In this document: positions 23,774 to 32,983 of the stretch, piece by piece
How positions within the stretch are numbered: the stretch's first letter is position 1
Layout of the letters: the number at the start of each line of letters is the position of its first letter
Origin: Lachnospiraceae bacterium
GTDB lineage: Bacteria; Bacillota; Clostridia; Lachnospirales; Lachnospiraceae
Reading direction: 5' to 3'
Length of the DNA: 52,816 nucleotides
Assembly (NCBI GenBank): GCA_017619635.1
Contig: JAFZRZ010000047.1
Location: forward strand, 1-52,816
Made by a program: the position numbers and the translations under genes
Notes under the pieces: generated by a model
What the model saw: the letters and a program-made list of their open reading frames with translations, nothing else
What the model was told of the DNA's origin: nothing
Database searches by the model: none

Positions 23774-25546
23774 CTACATCTTTTCAGGTGCACTAAATCC
23801 AAGTATCGATATACAATCCTCCAGCACACGCTTTACGATAACGAGAAGAGCTATATATCCTTCCTGTTTCTTTTCATCCTCTTCAGTCATTATCTTTGTC
23901 TCATGATAGAAACTGTTAAAGCTGTTTGCAAGATCATATATATATGCACATATCTTATTCGGTGCAAGTTCATCATATGCAGACTCTATAGATGCAGCAA
24001 ATCTTGTAAGACCGATCATAAGATTCTTCTGCTGTTTGGAACAGCCGTTGTCATCAAGATAAAGCTTTGCATCATCGGCATTTTTGCCAAGTGATGCATA
24101 TTTAGCAAGGATCGATTTGATACGTACTATCGTATAAAGGATATAAGGGCCTGTGTTTCCCTCAAATGACGTGAACTTGTCCACATCAAATATGTAATCC
24201 TTTGTTGCCTGGTTTGAAAGATCACCATACTTTACAGCAGCCAGGGCAACGGTCTTTGCCGTATCCCTTGCCTCTTTCTCGTCAACCTCACGGTTATCGG
24301 TTATCTTCTTATACATCTCCTCATTTATATCATTTAAAAGGATCTCAAGACGCATCACACCACCTTCACGTGTCTTAAACGGCTTTCCGTCCTTTCCGTT
24401 CATGGTACCGAAGCCAAGGAAATCAAGCTTTGTGTCATCACGTACTATGCCGGTCTTTTTCGCACATCTGAATACCTGTGTGAAATGCATCTCCTGTCTC
24501 TTGTCAACGACATATATTACCCTGTCGGGATCATATAGCTTACGTCTTGAATCAAGGGTTGCAAGATCGGTCGTCGTATAAAGAGCCGCACCGTCTGATT
24601 TGAGTAACATGCATGGAGGTATCTCTTTTGTATCGCTCTCCTCCTTTACATCAACTACCAGAGCGCCCTCACTCTCATAAGCAAAGCCGCCTGCCTTGAT
24701 ACGCTCTACCATATCGTTTATGATCTCACCTGTATCGGATTCACCCTTCCAGAGTTCAAATGACACGTTGAGATTCTCATAGTTTCTCTTAAGATCCGGT
24801 ATCGAGAGAGCCATGATGTGCTTCCATATGGCAACTCTTCCTTTATCACCTTTTTGCAGCATGAACGTATCGTTCATTGCCTCTTCCTTATATTTCTCAT
24901 CTTCCTTTGACTTTGCGGAAGCAGCCGGATATATCTCCTCTAGTTCTGCAAGAGTAAAAGGAGATTCCTTGGGATACTCTCCGGTAAAGTTCTCATCAAA
25001 GTAGGGAAGCTCAGGTTTTCTGTGTCTGAGTTCTGTCATGATAAGTCCCATCTGAAGACCCCAGTCTCCAAGATGGATATCACCTGTGACATCATTTCCG
25101 ACATATGTGCACAGATTCTTAATGCACTGTCCGATAACAGCACTTCTTAAATGTCCCACATGAAGGGGTTTTGCAACGTTTGGTCCGCCGTAGTCTATGA
25201 TTATCTTATCGCTCTTTACGCTTTCAAGACCGAACTTGTCAGCCTTTCCCATCTTTTCAACATATCCTGTGAGGAATGCTTCGGATATGTTCATATTTAA
25301 GAATCCGGGTGCAACGGCCTCCACATCGGTCACCGTCTTGCTCTCAGCAAGTTTTGAAGCAACATCATTTGCTATCATTATGGGAGCCTTCTTGTAAAGC
25401 TTTGCTCCTGCCATGGCACCGTTACACTGTATCTCACAAAGATCGGGTCTGTTTGACCAGGTAGCCTTTCCCAAAGAAGCATCATAACCTGCCGCCTCAA
25501 ATGCTTTTTCCAGTTCTTCACTTATAAGATCAAGTAATTTCTTCAT
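23774..25546 (-). CDS. argS: Arginyl-tRNA synthetase
   Basis: ArgS charges tRNA-Arg. Class I synthetase features are visible: the HIGH-type motif in DYGGPNVAKPLHVGHLRSAV near residue 120, the KMSKS-equivalent region GKDGKPFKTREGGVMRL near 390 with the degenerate motif usual in this enzyme, an N-terminal Add-1 tRNA-binding domain, and the C-terminal DALR anticodon-binding domain with NTGPYILYTIVRIKSIL and ANSFNSFYHETKI. The 590-residue length is normal. It leads a probable six-gene minus-strand run through the zinc-ribbon, TPM, WG-repeat, lepA and hemW genes, all with short gaps. Confidence 0.95.
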   Translation of the reverse strand: MKKLLDLISEELEKAFEAAGYDASLGKATWSNRPDLCEIQCNGAMAGAKLYKKAPIMIANDVASKLAESKTVTDVEAVAPGFLNMNISEAFLTGYVEKMGKADKFGLESVKSDKIIIDYGGPNVAKPLHVGHLRSAVIGQCIKNLCTYVGNDVTGDIHLGDWGLQMGLIMTELRHRKPELPYFDENFTGEYPKESPFTLAELEEIYPAASAKSKEDEKYKEEAMNDTFMLQKGDKGRVAIWKHIMALSIPDLKRNYENLNVSFELWKGESDTGEIINDMVERIKAGGFAYESEGALVVDVKEESDTKEIPPCMLLKSDGAALYTTTDLATLDSRRKLYDPDRVIYVVDKRQEMHFTQVFRCAKKTGIVRDDTKLDFLGFGTMNGKDGKPFKTREGGVMRLEILLNDINEEMYKKITDNREVDEKEARDTAKTVALAAVKYGDLSNQATKDYIFDVDKFTSFEGNTGPYILYTIVRIKSILAKYASLGKNADDAKLYLDDNGCSKQQKNLMIGLTRFAASIESAYDELAPNKICAYIYDLANSFNSFYHETKIMTEEDEKKQEGYIALLVIVKRVLEDCISILGFSAPEKM

Positions 25547-25570
25547 AACATCTTTCCTTTATCATTATCC

Positions 25571-25596
25571 TAAAGTTTCGCGTTTTGGCGCAAAAC
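25571..25596 (-). terminator. Possible terminator after the 1046-residue membrane protein
   Basis: On the minus strand GTTTTGCG pairs with CGCGAAAC around CCAAAA. The following TTTAGG is a weak T-run, so efficiency is uncertain. Confidence 0.35.
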
Positions 25597-25639
25597 CTCC
25601 GATATATTATATATGCTTTTTATCCTAATTACAAATAGA

Positions 25640-28600
25640 TCAGTAGGTCCACTCGTCAAAGCGTTGTGTAAAGGAGCTCTTCTGATCGTAACCGTTTTTG
25701 TGGTGCTTGTTGTATTCGTTCTTTGCAGCGATACCGATAAGGACTGCACCGGCCAAAAGAAGATATACCCACCATGCTATGCTCATCCATAAAACTCTTG
25801 TACAGCTTATCAGAAGTAAAATAAGAAATACACTCGACATTCCAAACCACTGTTTCCTCTTTTTCATGAATGACCATGCTATCACGCCTGCAAGAACGAC
25901 ACCAAGTTCAACAGAATCTATGGCATCATATCCTACGATGGCATCTATCAGCTGCCACAACAGACAGCCTGTAGCGATAAAGAATGTGACCCATCCGGCC
26001 TTGTCATCCGTATCAGCTTTGTATACACAGATCATGTTAAACAGTGCTGTTATCATGATACCTATGATCCACCACTCAGTCTTAAACTGATCAGAGATCT
26101 CAAACCAGGGCTGTATCAGCCACGCTATCAGCATGATGATCGATGATGCTGTCAGCAGACGTCTGTTGATATTTGCCTCTTTGTCATCGTTATAACGTCT
26201 GTAAAAACTTAGAACAAAGATCGACAGCATTATGAATCCAAGACATCTGTATGTATCAGCCTTTGAATTTATGACATGTAAAACGGGAAGGATCGCTGAT
26301 ACGTTTATCCAGTCATCCATCAGAGTCTTGCCGTATCTTATCCTGTGTTCTTCATCACTGATTCCGTCATATATCCTGTGAAGGACAAATCCTGCGACTA
26401 TCGAGACAGCAAATGCTATCATCCATGCCCATCTTGGCGGATCGTATGCATACATGAGTATATATATCTGCACCACCGGAAGCCATGCCCAGACCGAAAG
26501 TCTCACATAGTGCAGATAAAGCATATATGCAAGGCCGATCACAGCTGCAAGGATGTATATGAACAGGATATCCAGGTTTGAAGAAAGCAGGCTGAACATC
26601 ATAAGACCAAAGCCTGTCTCTATAAGCATGTAATTGTTCTTTCTTACATATGAAACTGCAAACATAGTAAATATGCCCGCAAGGTATATCGCGATCTTAT
26701 AGTACTGGATGACGGTATCTCCGTCATAACTCATCGAGTTTATATCCAACAGCTGTATGAAGATCGAAACTCCTAAAGAAACCGTCCATAAGATCCTCAT
26801 GGCTTTTTTGTTTTCCCTGTGGATCAGATTTAAGAGTGCTGTGCCCATAAGGATAACAAGGATCACCCACTCAGATGTGAACATATCGGGAATCTCAACA
26901 AACGGCTGAAGTCCTATGATAAGTGAGAACACAACAGCTGCGAATGTGAATACGATCTTTTCTACAAACGGTCTTATCCTGTTCTTAAAGCTCAAAAGAT
27001 ATAGCACGAACAGGATCTGTGCAAAGAAACCGATCTTAACGTTGTTAAATGTCATGTCGCAAAGTGCCGCAACAGACGGTATGACAGCGATCACTGAACA
27101 CCATTCTATATGTGTCCTCTCCTCATCTTTTCTTATTATGGGTTTATGCAAGAACCTGCCTACTATCACGGTAACAGCCACAATGGCCTCAAGCAGCAAT
27201 CCTGTAATGATGATATATTTATCTTCGCTGTATAAAGTGATTATCGGGAAGATCTGGTTTATGATCCCCATCATACTGATATAAAGAGTAAGACCCGAAA
27301 CAAACGCAGTGTAGTTTCTCTTTTCTCTTCCGTGTATATAATACTGCACTGCACTTACAAGACAGATAACTATCATAAACCACAGGCGTTCTTTACTGTC
27401 CACACCATTAGTGCTCATAAGAGCCCACAAAGCCAGTACCTGTACAAAGATAAGTGTAATGAGCTTAAACTTCTCGTATTTCTTTGTAAATACCAGATAG
27501 CCGTATAATGCAAGGATCACGACCCATGCAAGGCATACCCTTATTGCCGCATAGGGAAGGAGTCTGTCAGCCATAAACAGGCCGTCGACAGATAAAAGTG
27601 CAGATATGCCGATGATGTGGTTATACTCCCATTTTGATACATGTCTCTCACAGATCAGCATTGCTGCCAGTACAACCGCTACAGCCGCCATAAGATACAG
27701 ACCGGGGACATGCGATGTATCCCATATGTCAGCATCCGCATAACCGAAGGTTGCGACCATCCATGAGACAAGGATATATACATATGAAAAGGCGGATATA
27801 AAGAATCCGTTTACGATCTCTGATTCACCCGGAAGCTCATCCTCGTCAATGTTTCGTCTGTGAAGACATACTACAACAAGCGAGATGATAAGATACAGAC
27901 CTGTGAGCGATATCCTTAAGAGCGCATCCTGCGCGAAATGACACGAATACAGGATCACAGCCAGGAAACTGAAGCAGTAGCTGATCCATGACATATGTTT
28001 ATTCAGATACAGAAGGCATCCCGCAGCAAGACATACCGTCAGTATCATACAGGTATTGGCCGCGACAAATTCAGCCCCCTCATCCAGGCCTATATATCTG
28101 TCACCAAACCATCCGAAATATGCCGCAGCAAGATTTATAAACGCCAATGCACCGCTTCCAAGCGTAAAGAATGCGATACTGGTCTGTCTTAATTTAAGCT
28201 TGTTCTCTGCTATCCATGCACTTGCATAGAAAACAGCAACGGTAGAGAGCAACACAGCTATCTTTCCGAAAGGTCCCAGGCTCTTCCATGTCGTTGTCGC
28301 AAATATCGTTCCCGCGATAAGTACAAGCAGTACTCCGATGCCAAACATGTATACACCTGATTTTTCTTTGTTCTTTTCAGGCTTATCGACATAAACCGGA
28401 GGAGCATAAGGATCAGACTCATAGCCGTATTCAAGCTGCTTTGTAACGACCGGTTCGATACTCTCGATATCTGTTTTGGATTCAGCTTCTACAGCAGCAT
28501 CAGTCATCTGCTGTTTCAAAGTCTCAACGACAGATACATTCTCTGACGGTTTGTTTTCCGCCACAGTTTCAGCAGGCTTATCGGTCAGAGGTTTAACCTC

Positions 28601-28780
28601 ACTTTCAGACGGTCTCACAACAGGCTCCACTTTCTTAAGAGGAGTACTGTTTGCCCGACGAAGCAAAGCCTCCAGTTCGCCTATCCTTTTTTCCTTATCT
28701 TTGTTCTTGATGAAATAAGATATCAGCAATGGTATGAGCACCAAAGGACTCAATACCCACAATATCGCAAAAAGAGCCAT
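25640..28780 (-). CDS. Giant polytopic membrane protein, 1046 residues
   Basis: The N-terminus has one hydrophobic helix (residues 2-23), a coiled-coil-like stretch with KNKDKEKRIGELEALL, and a charged low-complexity region to about residue 145. From there to the end, close to thirty hydrophobic segments follow, separated by short loops, with YGYLVFTKKYEKFKL and similar motifs. This resembles large uncharacterised Firmicutes and Actinobacteria proteins related to the SCO7613/DUF2157-type family. No transport or enzyme motif is visible, and several loops are rich in W and Y. It stands alone between argS downstream and the divergent queH upstream. Confidence 0.75.
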   Translation of the reverse strand: MALFAILWVLSPLVLIPLLISYFIKNKDKEKRIGELEALLRRANSTPLKKVEPVVRPSESEVKPLTDKPAETVAENKPSENVSVVETLKQQMTDAAVEAESKTDIESIEPVVTKQLEYGYESDPYAPPVYVDKPEKNKEKSGVYMFGIGVLLVLIAGTIFATTTWKSLGPFGKIAVLLSTVAVFYASAWIAENKLKLRQTSIAFFTLGSGALAFINLAAAYFGWFGDRYIGLDEGAEFVAANTCMILTVCLAAGCLLYLNKHMSWISYCFSFLAVILYSCHFAQDALLRISLTGLYLIISLVVVCLHRRNIDEDELPGESEIVNGFFISAFSYVYILVSWMVATFGYADADIWDTSHVPGLYLMAAVAVVLAAMLICERHVSKWEYNHIIGISALLSVDGLFMADRLLPYAAIRVCLAWVVILALYGYLVFTKKYEKFKLITLIFVQVLALWALMSTNGVDSKERLWFMIVICLVSAVQYYIHGREKRNYTAFVSGLTLYISMMGIINQIFPIITLYSEDKYIIITGLLLEAIVAVTVIVGRFLHKPIIRKDEERTHIEWCSVIAVIPSVAALCDMTFNNVKIGFFAQILFVLYLLSFKNRIRPFVEKIVFTFAAVVFSLIIGLQPFVEIPDMFTSEWVILVILMGTALLNLIHRENKKAMRILWTVSLGVSIFIQLLDINSMSYDGDTVIQYYKIAIYLAGIFTMFAVSYVRKNNYMLIETGFGLMMFSLLSSNLDILFIYILAAVIGLAYMLYLHYVRLSVWAWLPVVQIYILMYAYDPPRWAWMIAFAVSIVAGFVLHRIYDGISDEEHRIRYGKTLMDDWINVSAILPVLHVINSKADTYRCLGFIMLSIFVLSFYRRYNDDKEANINRRLLTASSIIMLIAWLIQPWFEISDQFKTEWWIIGIMITALFNMICVYKADTDDKAGWVTFFIATGCLLWQLIDAIVGYDAIDSVELGVVLAGVIAWSFMKKRKQWFGMSSVFLILLLISCTRVLWMSIAWWVYLLLAGAVLIGIAAKNEYNKHHKNGYDQKSSFTQRFDEWTY

Positions 28781-28904
28781 GATATTTCCCCTTTATTCTC
28801 AAATGTCCGCTATTTCTATTTTACAACAAACCTGCTTTGTATTCCAGCAAAGAGGCATATATTTTGGGGTTTCGATGTGATATATTATTAGAGAGGATAT
28901 GAAC

Positions 28905-29546
28905 ATGAATGTACGTAATTTCAACAAAGAGATGGAAAACACCATATCGTCGTTTGAAAACAGGGTTCCTACACTGTTATTACACAGTTGCTGCGCACCC
29001 TGTTCAAGTGCGTGCCTTTATGCGCTGGTACCGTATTTTAATGTGACAGTACTGTACTACAATCCCAATATCACTGAGGTCTCAGAATATGAAAAACGAC
29101 TTGAGGAACAGCGCCGTTTTATAGCAAAGCTCAATACAGGCAGATACGTGGGAGAAGGTTTTGATACCTCACTGCCCTATCATGACATATCACTCATAGA
29201 CGGAAGATATGAGCCAAAAGAGTTTTTTGATGCGGTCAAAGGATATGAGAGCTGCCCTGAGGGAGGGGATCGCTGTTTTATATGCTATGAACTAAGATTA
29301 AGGGAAGCAGCCAGAGTCGCGGATGCAAAAGGTTTTGATTACTTTGCGACCACTCTCACTTTAAGCCCTCTAAAAAACGCCGCCAAGTTAAATGAGATAG
29401 GCGAGAGACTCTCAGGTGAGTTCGAGGCAACATACCTTGTTTCCGATTTCAAAAAAAAGGATGGATACAAACGATCCATCCAGTTATCCAAAGAGTATGA
29501 TCTTTACAGGCAGGATTTCTGCGGCTGTGTATTCAGCAGGCGTTAA
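28905..29546 (+). CDS. queH: Epoxyqueuosine reductase QueH
   Basis: QueH performs the last step of queuosine tRNA modification in organisms without cobalamin-dependent QueG. The 213-residue protein has its conserved cysteines: LLLHSCCAPCSSACLYAL near residue 26, CPEGGDRCFICYELRLREA in the middle, and QDFCGCVFSRR at the end, which hold an Fe-S cluster and a second metal in characterised members. The ATG at 28905 (MNVRNFNKEM) is chosen because GAGAGG is 8 bases upstream; an ATG at 28899 is too close. It is divergent from the large membrane protein and convergent with the 29543 gene, with the two stop codons overlapping. Confidence 0.93.
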   Translation: MNVRNFNKEMENTISSFENRVPTLLLHSCCAPCSSACLYALVPYFNVTVLYYNPNITEVSEYEKRLEEQRRFIAKLNTGRYVGEGFDTSLPYHDISLIDGRYEPKEFFDAVKGYESCPEGGDRCFICYELRLREAARVADAKGFDYFATTLTLSPLKNAAKLNEIGERLSGEFEATYLVSDFKKKDGYKRSIQLSKEYDLYRQDFCGCVFSRR

Positions 29547-30235
29547 TCCTTCATCGCAAGGTGACCTGAGACTCTAAGAGAGGTCACATTCTTATCATCG
29601 TCATACTGCACATCCATATATGTTATATAAAGTCTTGTCTTTTCATCGACATCGACAGTATCCACGCTGTATATGGTGGTTGTCTTTTCTGTTGCATTTG
29701 CTGCTTCAAATCTTTCCAGAAATGAAGCGACTTCCTCTCTAAGATCCGCCGTCGTATAGCTCACACCGTCTATCGATATATCCACATGCTCAAGATCGGC
29801 ATATCCGTCAGGACCTGTAGGAGCATCCACATCAAATCCGGCTATCTTATCAAAATCCCTCACATCCATGAAAGAATTATCGGCATTAAGATATCCGTAG
29901 TTCTTAAAGTCCCTGAACACATATACATTTGCTGTCATTCCCATTAAGGTCAGCTCGTTTTGTTCATCTCTCGTAAGGAACTCATCGACATACTCCTCAC
30001 CCTCGTTCTCCAAAAGATTCTTGTATGCGGTCACTATTTTTTGTTTTTCTTCCTGTGAATACTCCGCATCTTTATTGGCAAGATACGAATCCAGGATATC
30101 CCTGTCATGGTTACCGCTCTTTTTGCTGCCGGCTGTCATATTTATCACCACAAGTATGACACAGATCAAAACAAGCGCTCCTGCCACTATCGCTATTATC
30201 AGACCTGCTGGATTCTTTCTTTTTTTTCCGGACAT
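29543..30235 (-). CDS. Membrane-anchored exported protein, unknown function
   Basis: The 230-residue protein has a basic N-terminus (MSGKKRKNPA), a membrane helix at about residues 11-32 (IIAIVAGALVLICVILVVI), and an exterior domain of about 190 residues with alternating helices and strands, such as EKQKIVTAYKNLLENEGEEY and VSYTTADLREEVASFLERFE. No known motif is recognised. It is the last gene of the GH43-led minus-strand group, 19 bases after the acyltransferase-like gene. A hairpin of GTGACCT and AGGTCAC lies near its 3' end and may serve as a poor terminator of queH. Confidence 0.65.
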   Translation of the reverse strand: MSGKKRKNPAGLIIAIVAGALVLICVILVVINMTAGSKKSGNHDRDILDSYLANKDAEYSQEEKQKIVTAYKNLLENEGEEYVDEFLTRDEQNELTLMGMTANVYVFRDFKNYGYLNADNSFMDVRDFDKIAGFDVDAPTGPDGYADLEHVDISIDGVSYTTADLREEVASFLERFEAANATEKTTTIYSVDTVDVDEKTRLYITYMDVQYDDDKNVTSLRVSGHLAMKD

Positions 30236-30254
30236 TTATCTATTCCTCCATAGT

Positions 30255-31475
30255 TTATATTCTCTCACATACACATTCAGTCATCTTACCGTTTACTGTG
30301 AGCACACCCACGGTCTTTCGTATCGCAGGTGATGCAGGCGGTATGAAGAATGCGCTTTTTATATTCTTACTCTCTATCTTTCCAAGGTTGGTTATGCTGT
30401 ATCCTTTGGGAGTCTCAAATCCAAAGAACATCTTTCCTATAAACTCTGCGCTCTTACTGTCAAACTCTCCATTTGCAGCCATGAACGAAGCGTCCAGTAC
30501 ATCAGGGCTCAGCTTTGCGTAACACTGCAATACCAGATAAAGATCTTTGGGACTTTTGATCGTTCTTTGAACCTTCTTATGAACTGCATCTGCCAGTTTC
30601 CATATATCTTTATCTTTTTTCTTTATAACCACACTGAAAGCTGTCGAATAATTGCCCAGAGAACCTTTATTGTAAGATGAAAGGCTCTCCCTGATATCCT
30701 TTGCGATTATGATCTTATCGGTATCCTCATCCTGATACATCTTTGCCATCAACAGATCGTTTATCGTGACTGAATGCTTTTTGCATTCCTCAGACATCTT
30801 TAAGACATCTGTCTCTTCTGTTCTTTTGATCAGGATATTTATGCTGTCTTTCTTTAAGAAACTGTCTGCATACTCGTGATATCTCTGATACGTAAGAGGC
30901 TCGCATCCATCTTTTATCCAGTCTTTGTTTGCCTTCTCAACAAGCATTCTGCTCACAAAAGGCAGACCTGAATCCTTTGGAAGATCATCAGAAGATGAGA
31001 TCAGTCTCTCATCAACAGCTTCTCTTACCTTATCCTCAACGTATATATCCGAAAGTTCGCATGCAAGATCGAGTGCACCTCTTCCGTCAGTTAAAAGATG
31101 ATGAAACACAAGCAAAAACAGAGTCTCATCAGCCTGTTTCCATGCCACAGCCTTTAGCATTCCCTCTTTTGTTATATCCCAGTCATATCCTGTCAGGCTG
31201 TCATATTTTTGAATTATCTTTTGATCATCCGTATCTTCAAGAGTATCGTCACTTATCTCCAGATCTATCTTTGATAAGTCAGTCACATCATAAAAATATG
31301 AGTTATCCTTTTTGTCATATCCAAGGAGAGCTCTTAAAAACGGATGATTTTTTGATAGTATATCAAAGGAACTTCTTATCCTGTCTTTTTCAAACGCTCT
31401 CTCAGCACTCATCACTATTCCGAAATTCATATGCGGACACATAAGATGCGCGCGTTCAGTAAATATCCTTTCCAT
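30255..31475 (-). CDS. Condensation-domain-type acyltransferase
   Basis: The 406-residue protein shows the HHxxxDG catalytic motif of chloramphenicol-acetyltransferase-like enzymes: VFHHLLTDGRGALDLAC near residue 137. The N-terminal half has HLMCPHMNFGI and FDILSKNHPFLRALLG, typical of condensation or alcohol-acyltransferase folds, and the C-terminal half has KGSLGNYSTAFSVVIKKK, as in the conserved channel strand. Members of the superfamily transfer acyl or peptidyl groups to alcohols or amines. There is no signal peptide. It lies in an operon with a serine hydrolase, a hotdog thioesterase and GH43, suggesting modification of a secreted or storage molecule. The substrate is unknown. Confidence 0.78.
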   Translation of the reverse strand: MERIFTERAHLMCPHMNFGIVMSAERAFEKDRIRSSFDILSKNHPFLRALLGYDKKDNSYFYDVTDLSKIDLEISDDTLEDTDDQKIIQKYDSLTGYDWDITKEGMLKAVAWKQADETLFLLVFHHLLTDGRGALDLACELSDIYVEDKVREAVDERLISSSDDLPKDSGLPFVSRMLVEKANKDWIKDGCEPLTYQRYHEYADSFLKKDSINILIKRTEETDVLKMSEECKKHSVTINDLLMAKMYQDEDTDKIIIAKDIRESLSSYNKGSLGNYSTAFSVVIKKKDKDIWKLADAVHKKVQRTIKSPKDLYLVLQCYAKLSPDVLDASFMAANGEFDSKSAEFIGKMFFGFETPKGYSITNLGKIESKNIKSAFFIPPASPAIRKTVGVLTVNGKMTECVCERI

Positions 31476-31495
31476 AAGATCCCCCTTATATTTGT

Positions 31496-32503
31496 CTATT
31501 TAAAAACCTTATACAGCTCCTCTCCCACTTGGCCCATCTCAGAAGCGGTTTTCATGTTCGCTCTGTTTGTCATCGCCGTAACACAAAGCCTATCTTTTAA
31601 AGAAAACCTGAAGTCAGTAAGGAATCCCTCGTTCCATCCTCCGTGGTAAGCAAGTTCAGGTGCTGAGTCATCTCCCCTGAAGATACACAGTCCGCAATTT
31701 GCCACAACAGGCTTCATCATCCTCTTTGCACTCTCCTTACTGATAAGTCCACCTTTTCTGTAACTTATGCCAAGCTCGATACCAATCCTGTTTAATTCCG
31801 TTGGTGTGGTCCAGAATCCCGCTGCTGCATGTTCAGGATAATAATGATAGCCTTTATCCTTATTTTCCTTAATACCAAGTTTTCCACCGAAGGCCGCATT
31901 GGATATCCTGTTCTCATCAAGCGGCTGGAAATATCCGCTGTTAACAAGGTTTAAAGGTTTGGCTATCTCTTCATCAAAGGCTTCAGGTAATGTCTTTCCC
32001 GTTATCCTTGTGAATGCAAGCTCAGCAAGAGTGATGCCTCCACCCGAATAACAGAATTCTTTTCTGTACTTTTTTATCCTTCTTATCCTTGGTGTGTTTC
32101 CGCGTCCTGAAAGCACATCCTCCAAACTGAGCAGATCAGAATCTGCCCTATATCCCGGAAATCCGTGCACGTTAAGACCTGCAGAATGAGAAAGCAGTGC
32201 CTCAAATGTCACAGGTCCCTTTATAAGATCTGAGATAACATCTGAAAGATCATCATCAAGATCTATCACCTTTTTGTCAACAAACTTAAGCAGTGTCATC
32301 GCAAAGACAGGCTTGCTGACTGAGCCTGCCTGAAATATCATATCGGTATTGATGGGGTGCTCTTTTCCGAAACGTGCACTTCCAGAACAATATGTCTCAG
32401 TGATATCACCCTTAGTGACAGCCACACTCACGCCGTATTCTTTTTTACCTTTTATCCTAAGTATGCCGTCAACATCGACGTCATGAAAAGCTCTCTTTTC
32501 CAT
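31496..32503 (-). CDS. Beta-lactamase-family serine hydrolase
   Basis: The 335-residue protein is a class C/penicillin-binding-protein-like serine hydrolase. The nucleophile motif SxxK is seen in FQAGSVSKPVFAMTLLKFVD near residue 60, the second catalytic motif probably in FCYSGGGITLAELAF (Y-S-G in place of Y-A-N) near 157, and LAYHGGWNEGF (H-x-G, the KTG equivalent) near 300. No signal peptide is present, so a cytoplasmic esterase, transesterase or amidase is more likely than a beta-lactamase. It lies 26 and 20 bases from its operon neighbours. The substrate cannot be read from sequence. Confidence 0.82.
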   Translation of the reverse strand: MEKRAFHDVDVDGILRIKGKKEYGVSVAVTKGDITETYCSGSARFGKEHPINTDMIFQAGSVSKPVFAMTLLKFVDKKVIDLDDDLSDVISDLIKGPVTFEALLSHSAGLNVHGFPGYRADSDLLSLEDVLSGRGNTPRIRRIKKYRKEFCYSGGGITLAELAFTRITGKTLPEAFDEEIAKPLNLVNSGYFQPLDENRISNAAFGGKLGIKENKDKGYHYYPEHAAAGFWTTPTELNRIGIELGISYRKGGLISKESAKRMMKPVVANCGLCIFRGDDSAPELAYHGGWNEGFLTDFRFSLKDRLCVTAMTNRANMKTASEMGQVGEELYKVFK

Positions 32504-32529
32504 ATGGTTTTATCTTCCAAATGCCTGTG

Positions 32530-32961
32530 TTATCCTCTGATGTCTATGTGATCCACAAACTTTATCTGAGTATGAGCACCGTTGATGCTGATGACCGAGA
32601 TCAGCTTACCAAGATCATCTGTCACAGAGACATCATAAAAACAGTTGCTCCTTCCGTCTTTTATGAGTTTGGCCTCAGCATAGAGCACGTTTCCTTTTGA
32701 TATGGACATAAAGCTCACCTGTCCTACCACACTGACGGTGACAAACTCCTTGCTGTGATTACTTGCGACTGCAAATGCAAAATCGGCAAGTGTGTATATG
32801 GCACCACCCATAACGGCTCCATATGCATTCCTGTGGTTTTCGGTGATCTTCATGCTGCACTTTGCATAGTCTTCACCGATCTCTTCAATATATGCTCCCG
32901 ATAAAACAGTGGCATATCTGTCATGAGCAAATCTTGCTCTCACCTTTTCTATGTTATCCAT
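32530..32961 (-). CDS. PaaI-type hotdog thioesterase
   Basis: This 143-residue protein has the hotdog fold pattern. The central motif NAYGAVMGGAIYTLADFAFA corresponds to the PaaI signature (H)GGxxxTLAD, followed by VTVSVVGQVSFMSISKGNVL and an EAKLIKDGRSNCFYDVSV strand. Such enzymes hydrolyse acyl-CoA or aryl-CoA thioesters. It is between the GH43 gene and the serine hydrolase gene, with gaps of 22 and 26 bases, so is in the same transcript. Together with the acyltransferase-like gene this gives a three-enzyme acyl-handling set. Confidence 0.88.
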   Translation of the reverse strand: MDNIEKVRARFAHDRYATVLSGAYIEEIGEDYAKCSMKITENHRNAYGAVMGGAIYTLADFAFAVASNHSKEFVTVSVVGQVSFMSISKGNVLYAEAKLIKDGRSNCFYDVSVTDDLGKLISVISINGAHTQIKFVDHIDIRG

Positions 32962-32983
32962 CTGATCAATTCTCCCGTTTTAC

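Noticed and set aside
29459..29481. Hairpin GGATGGAT/ATCCATCC inside queH
   Set aside because: It lies within an intact conserved coding region and has no T-run, so it is probably chance.
29561..29590. GTGACCT/AGGTCAC hairpin as queH terminator
   Set aside because: No T-run follows on either strand; it may slow transcription but I do not call it a terminator.
31496..32503. Calling the serine hydrolase an antibiotic-resistance beta-lactamase
   Set aside because: It lacks a signal peptide and sits in an operon with glycan and acyl enzymes; only the fold motif is shared.
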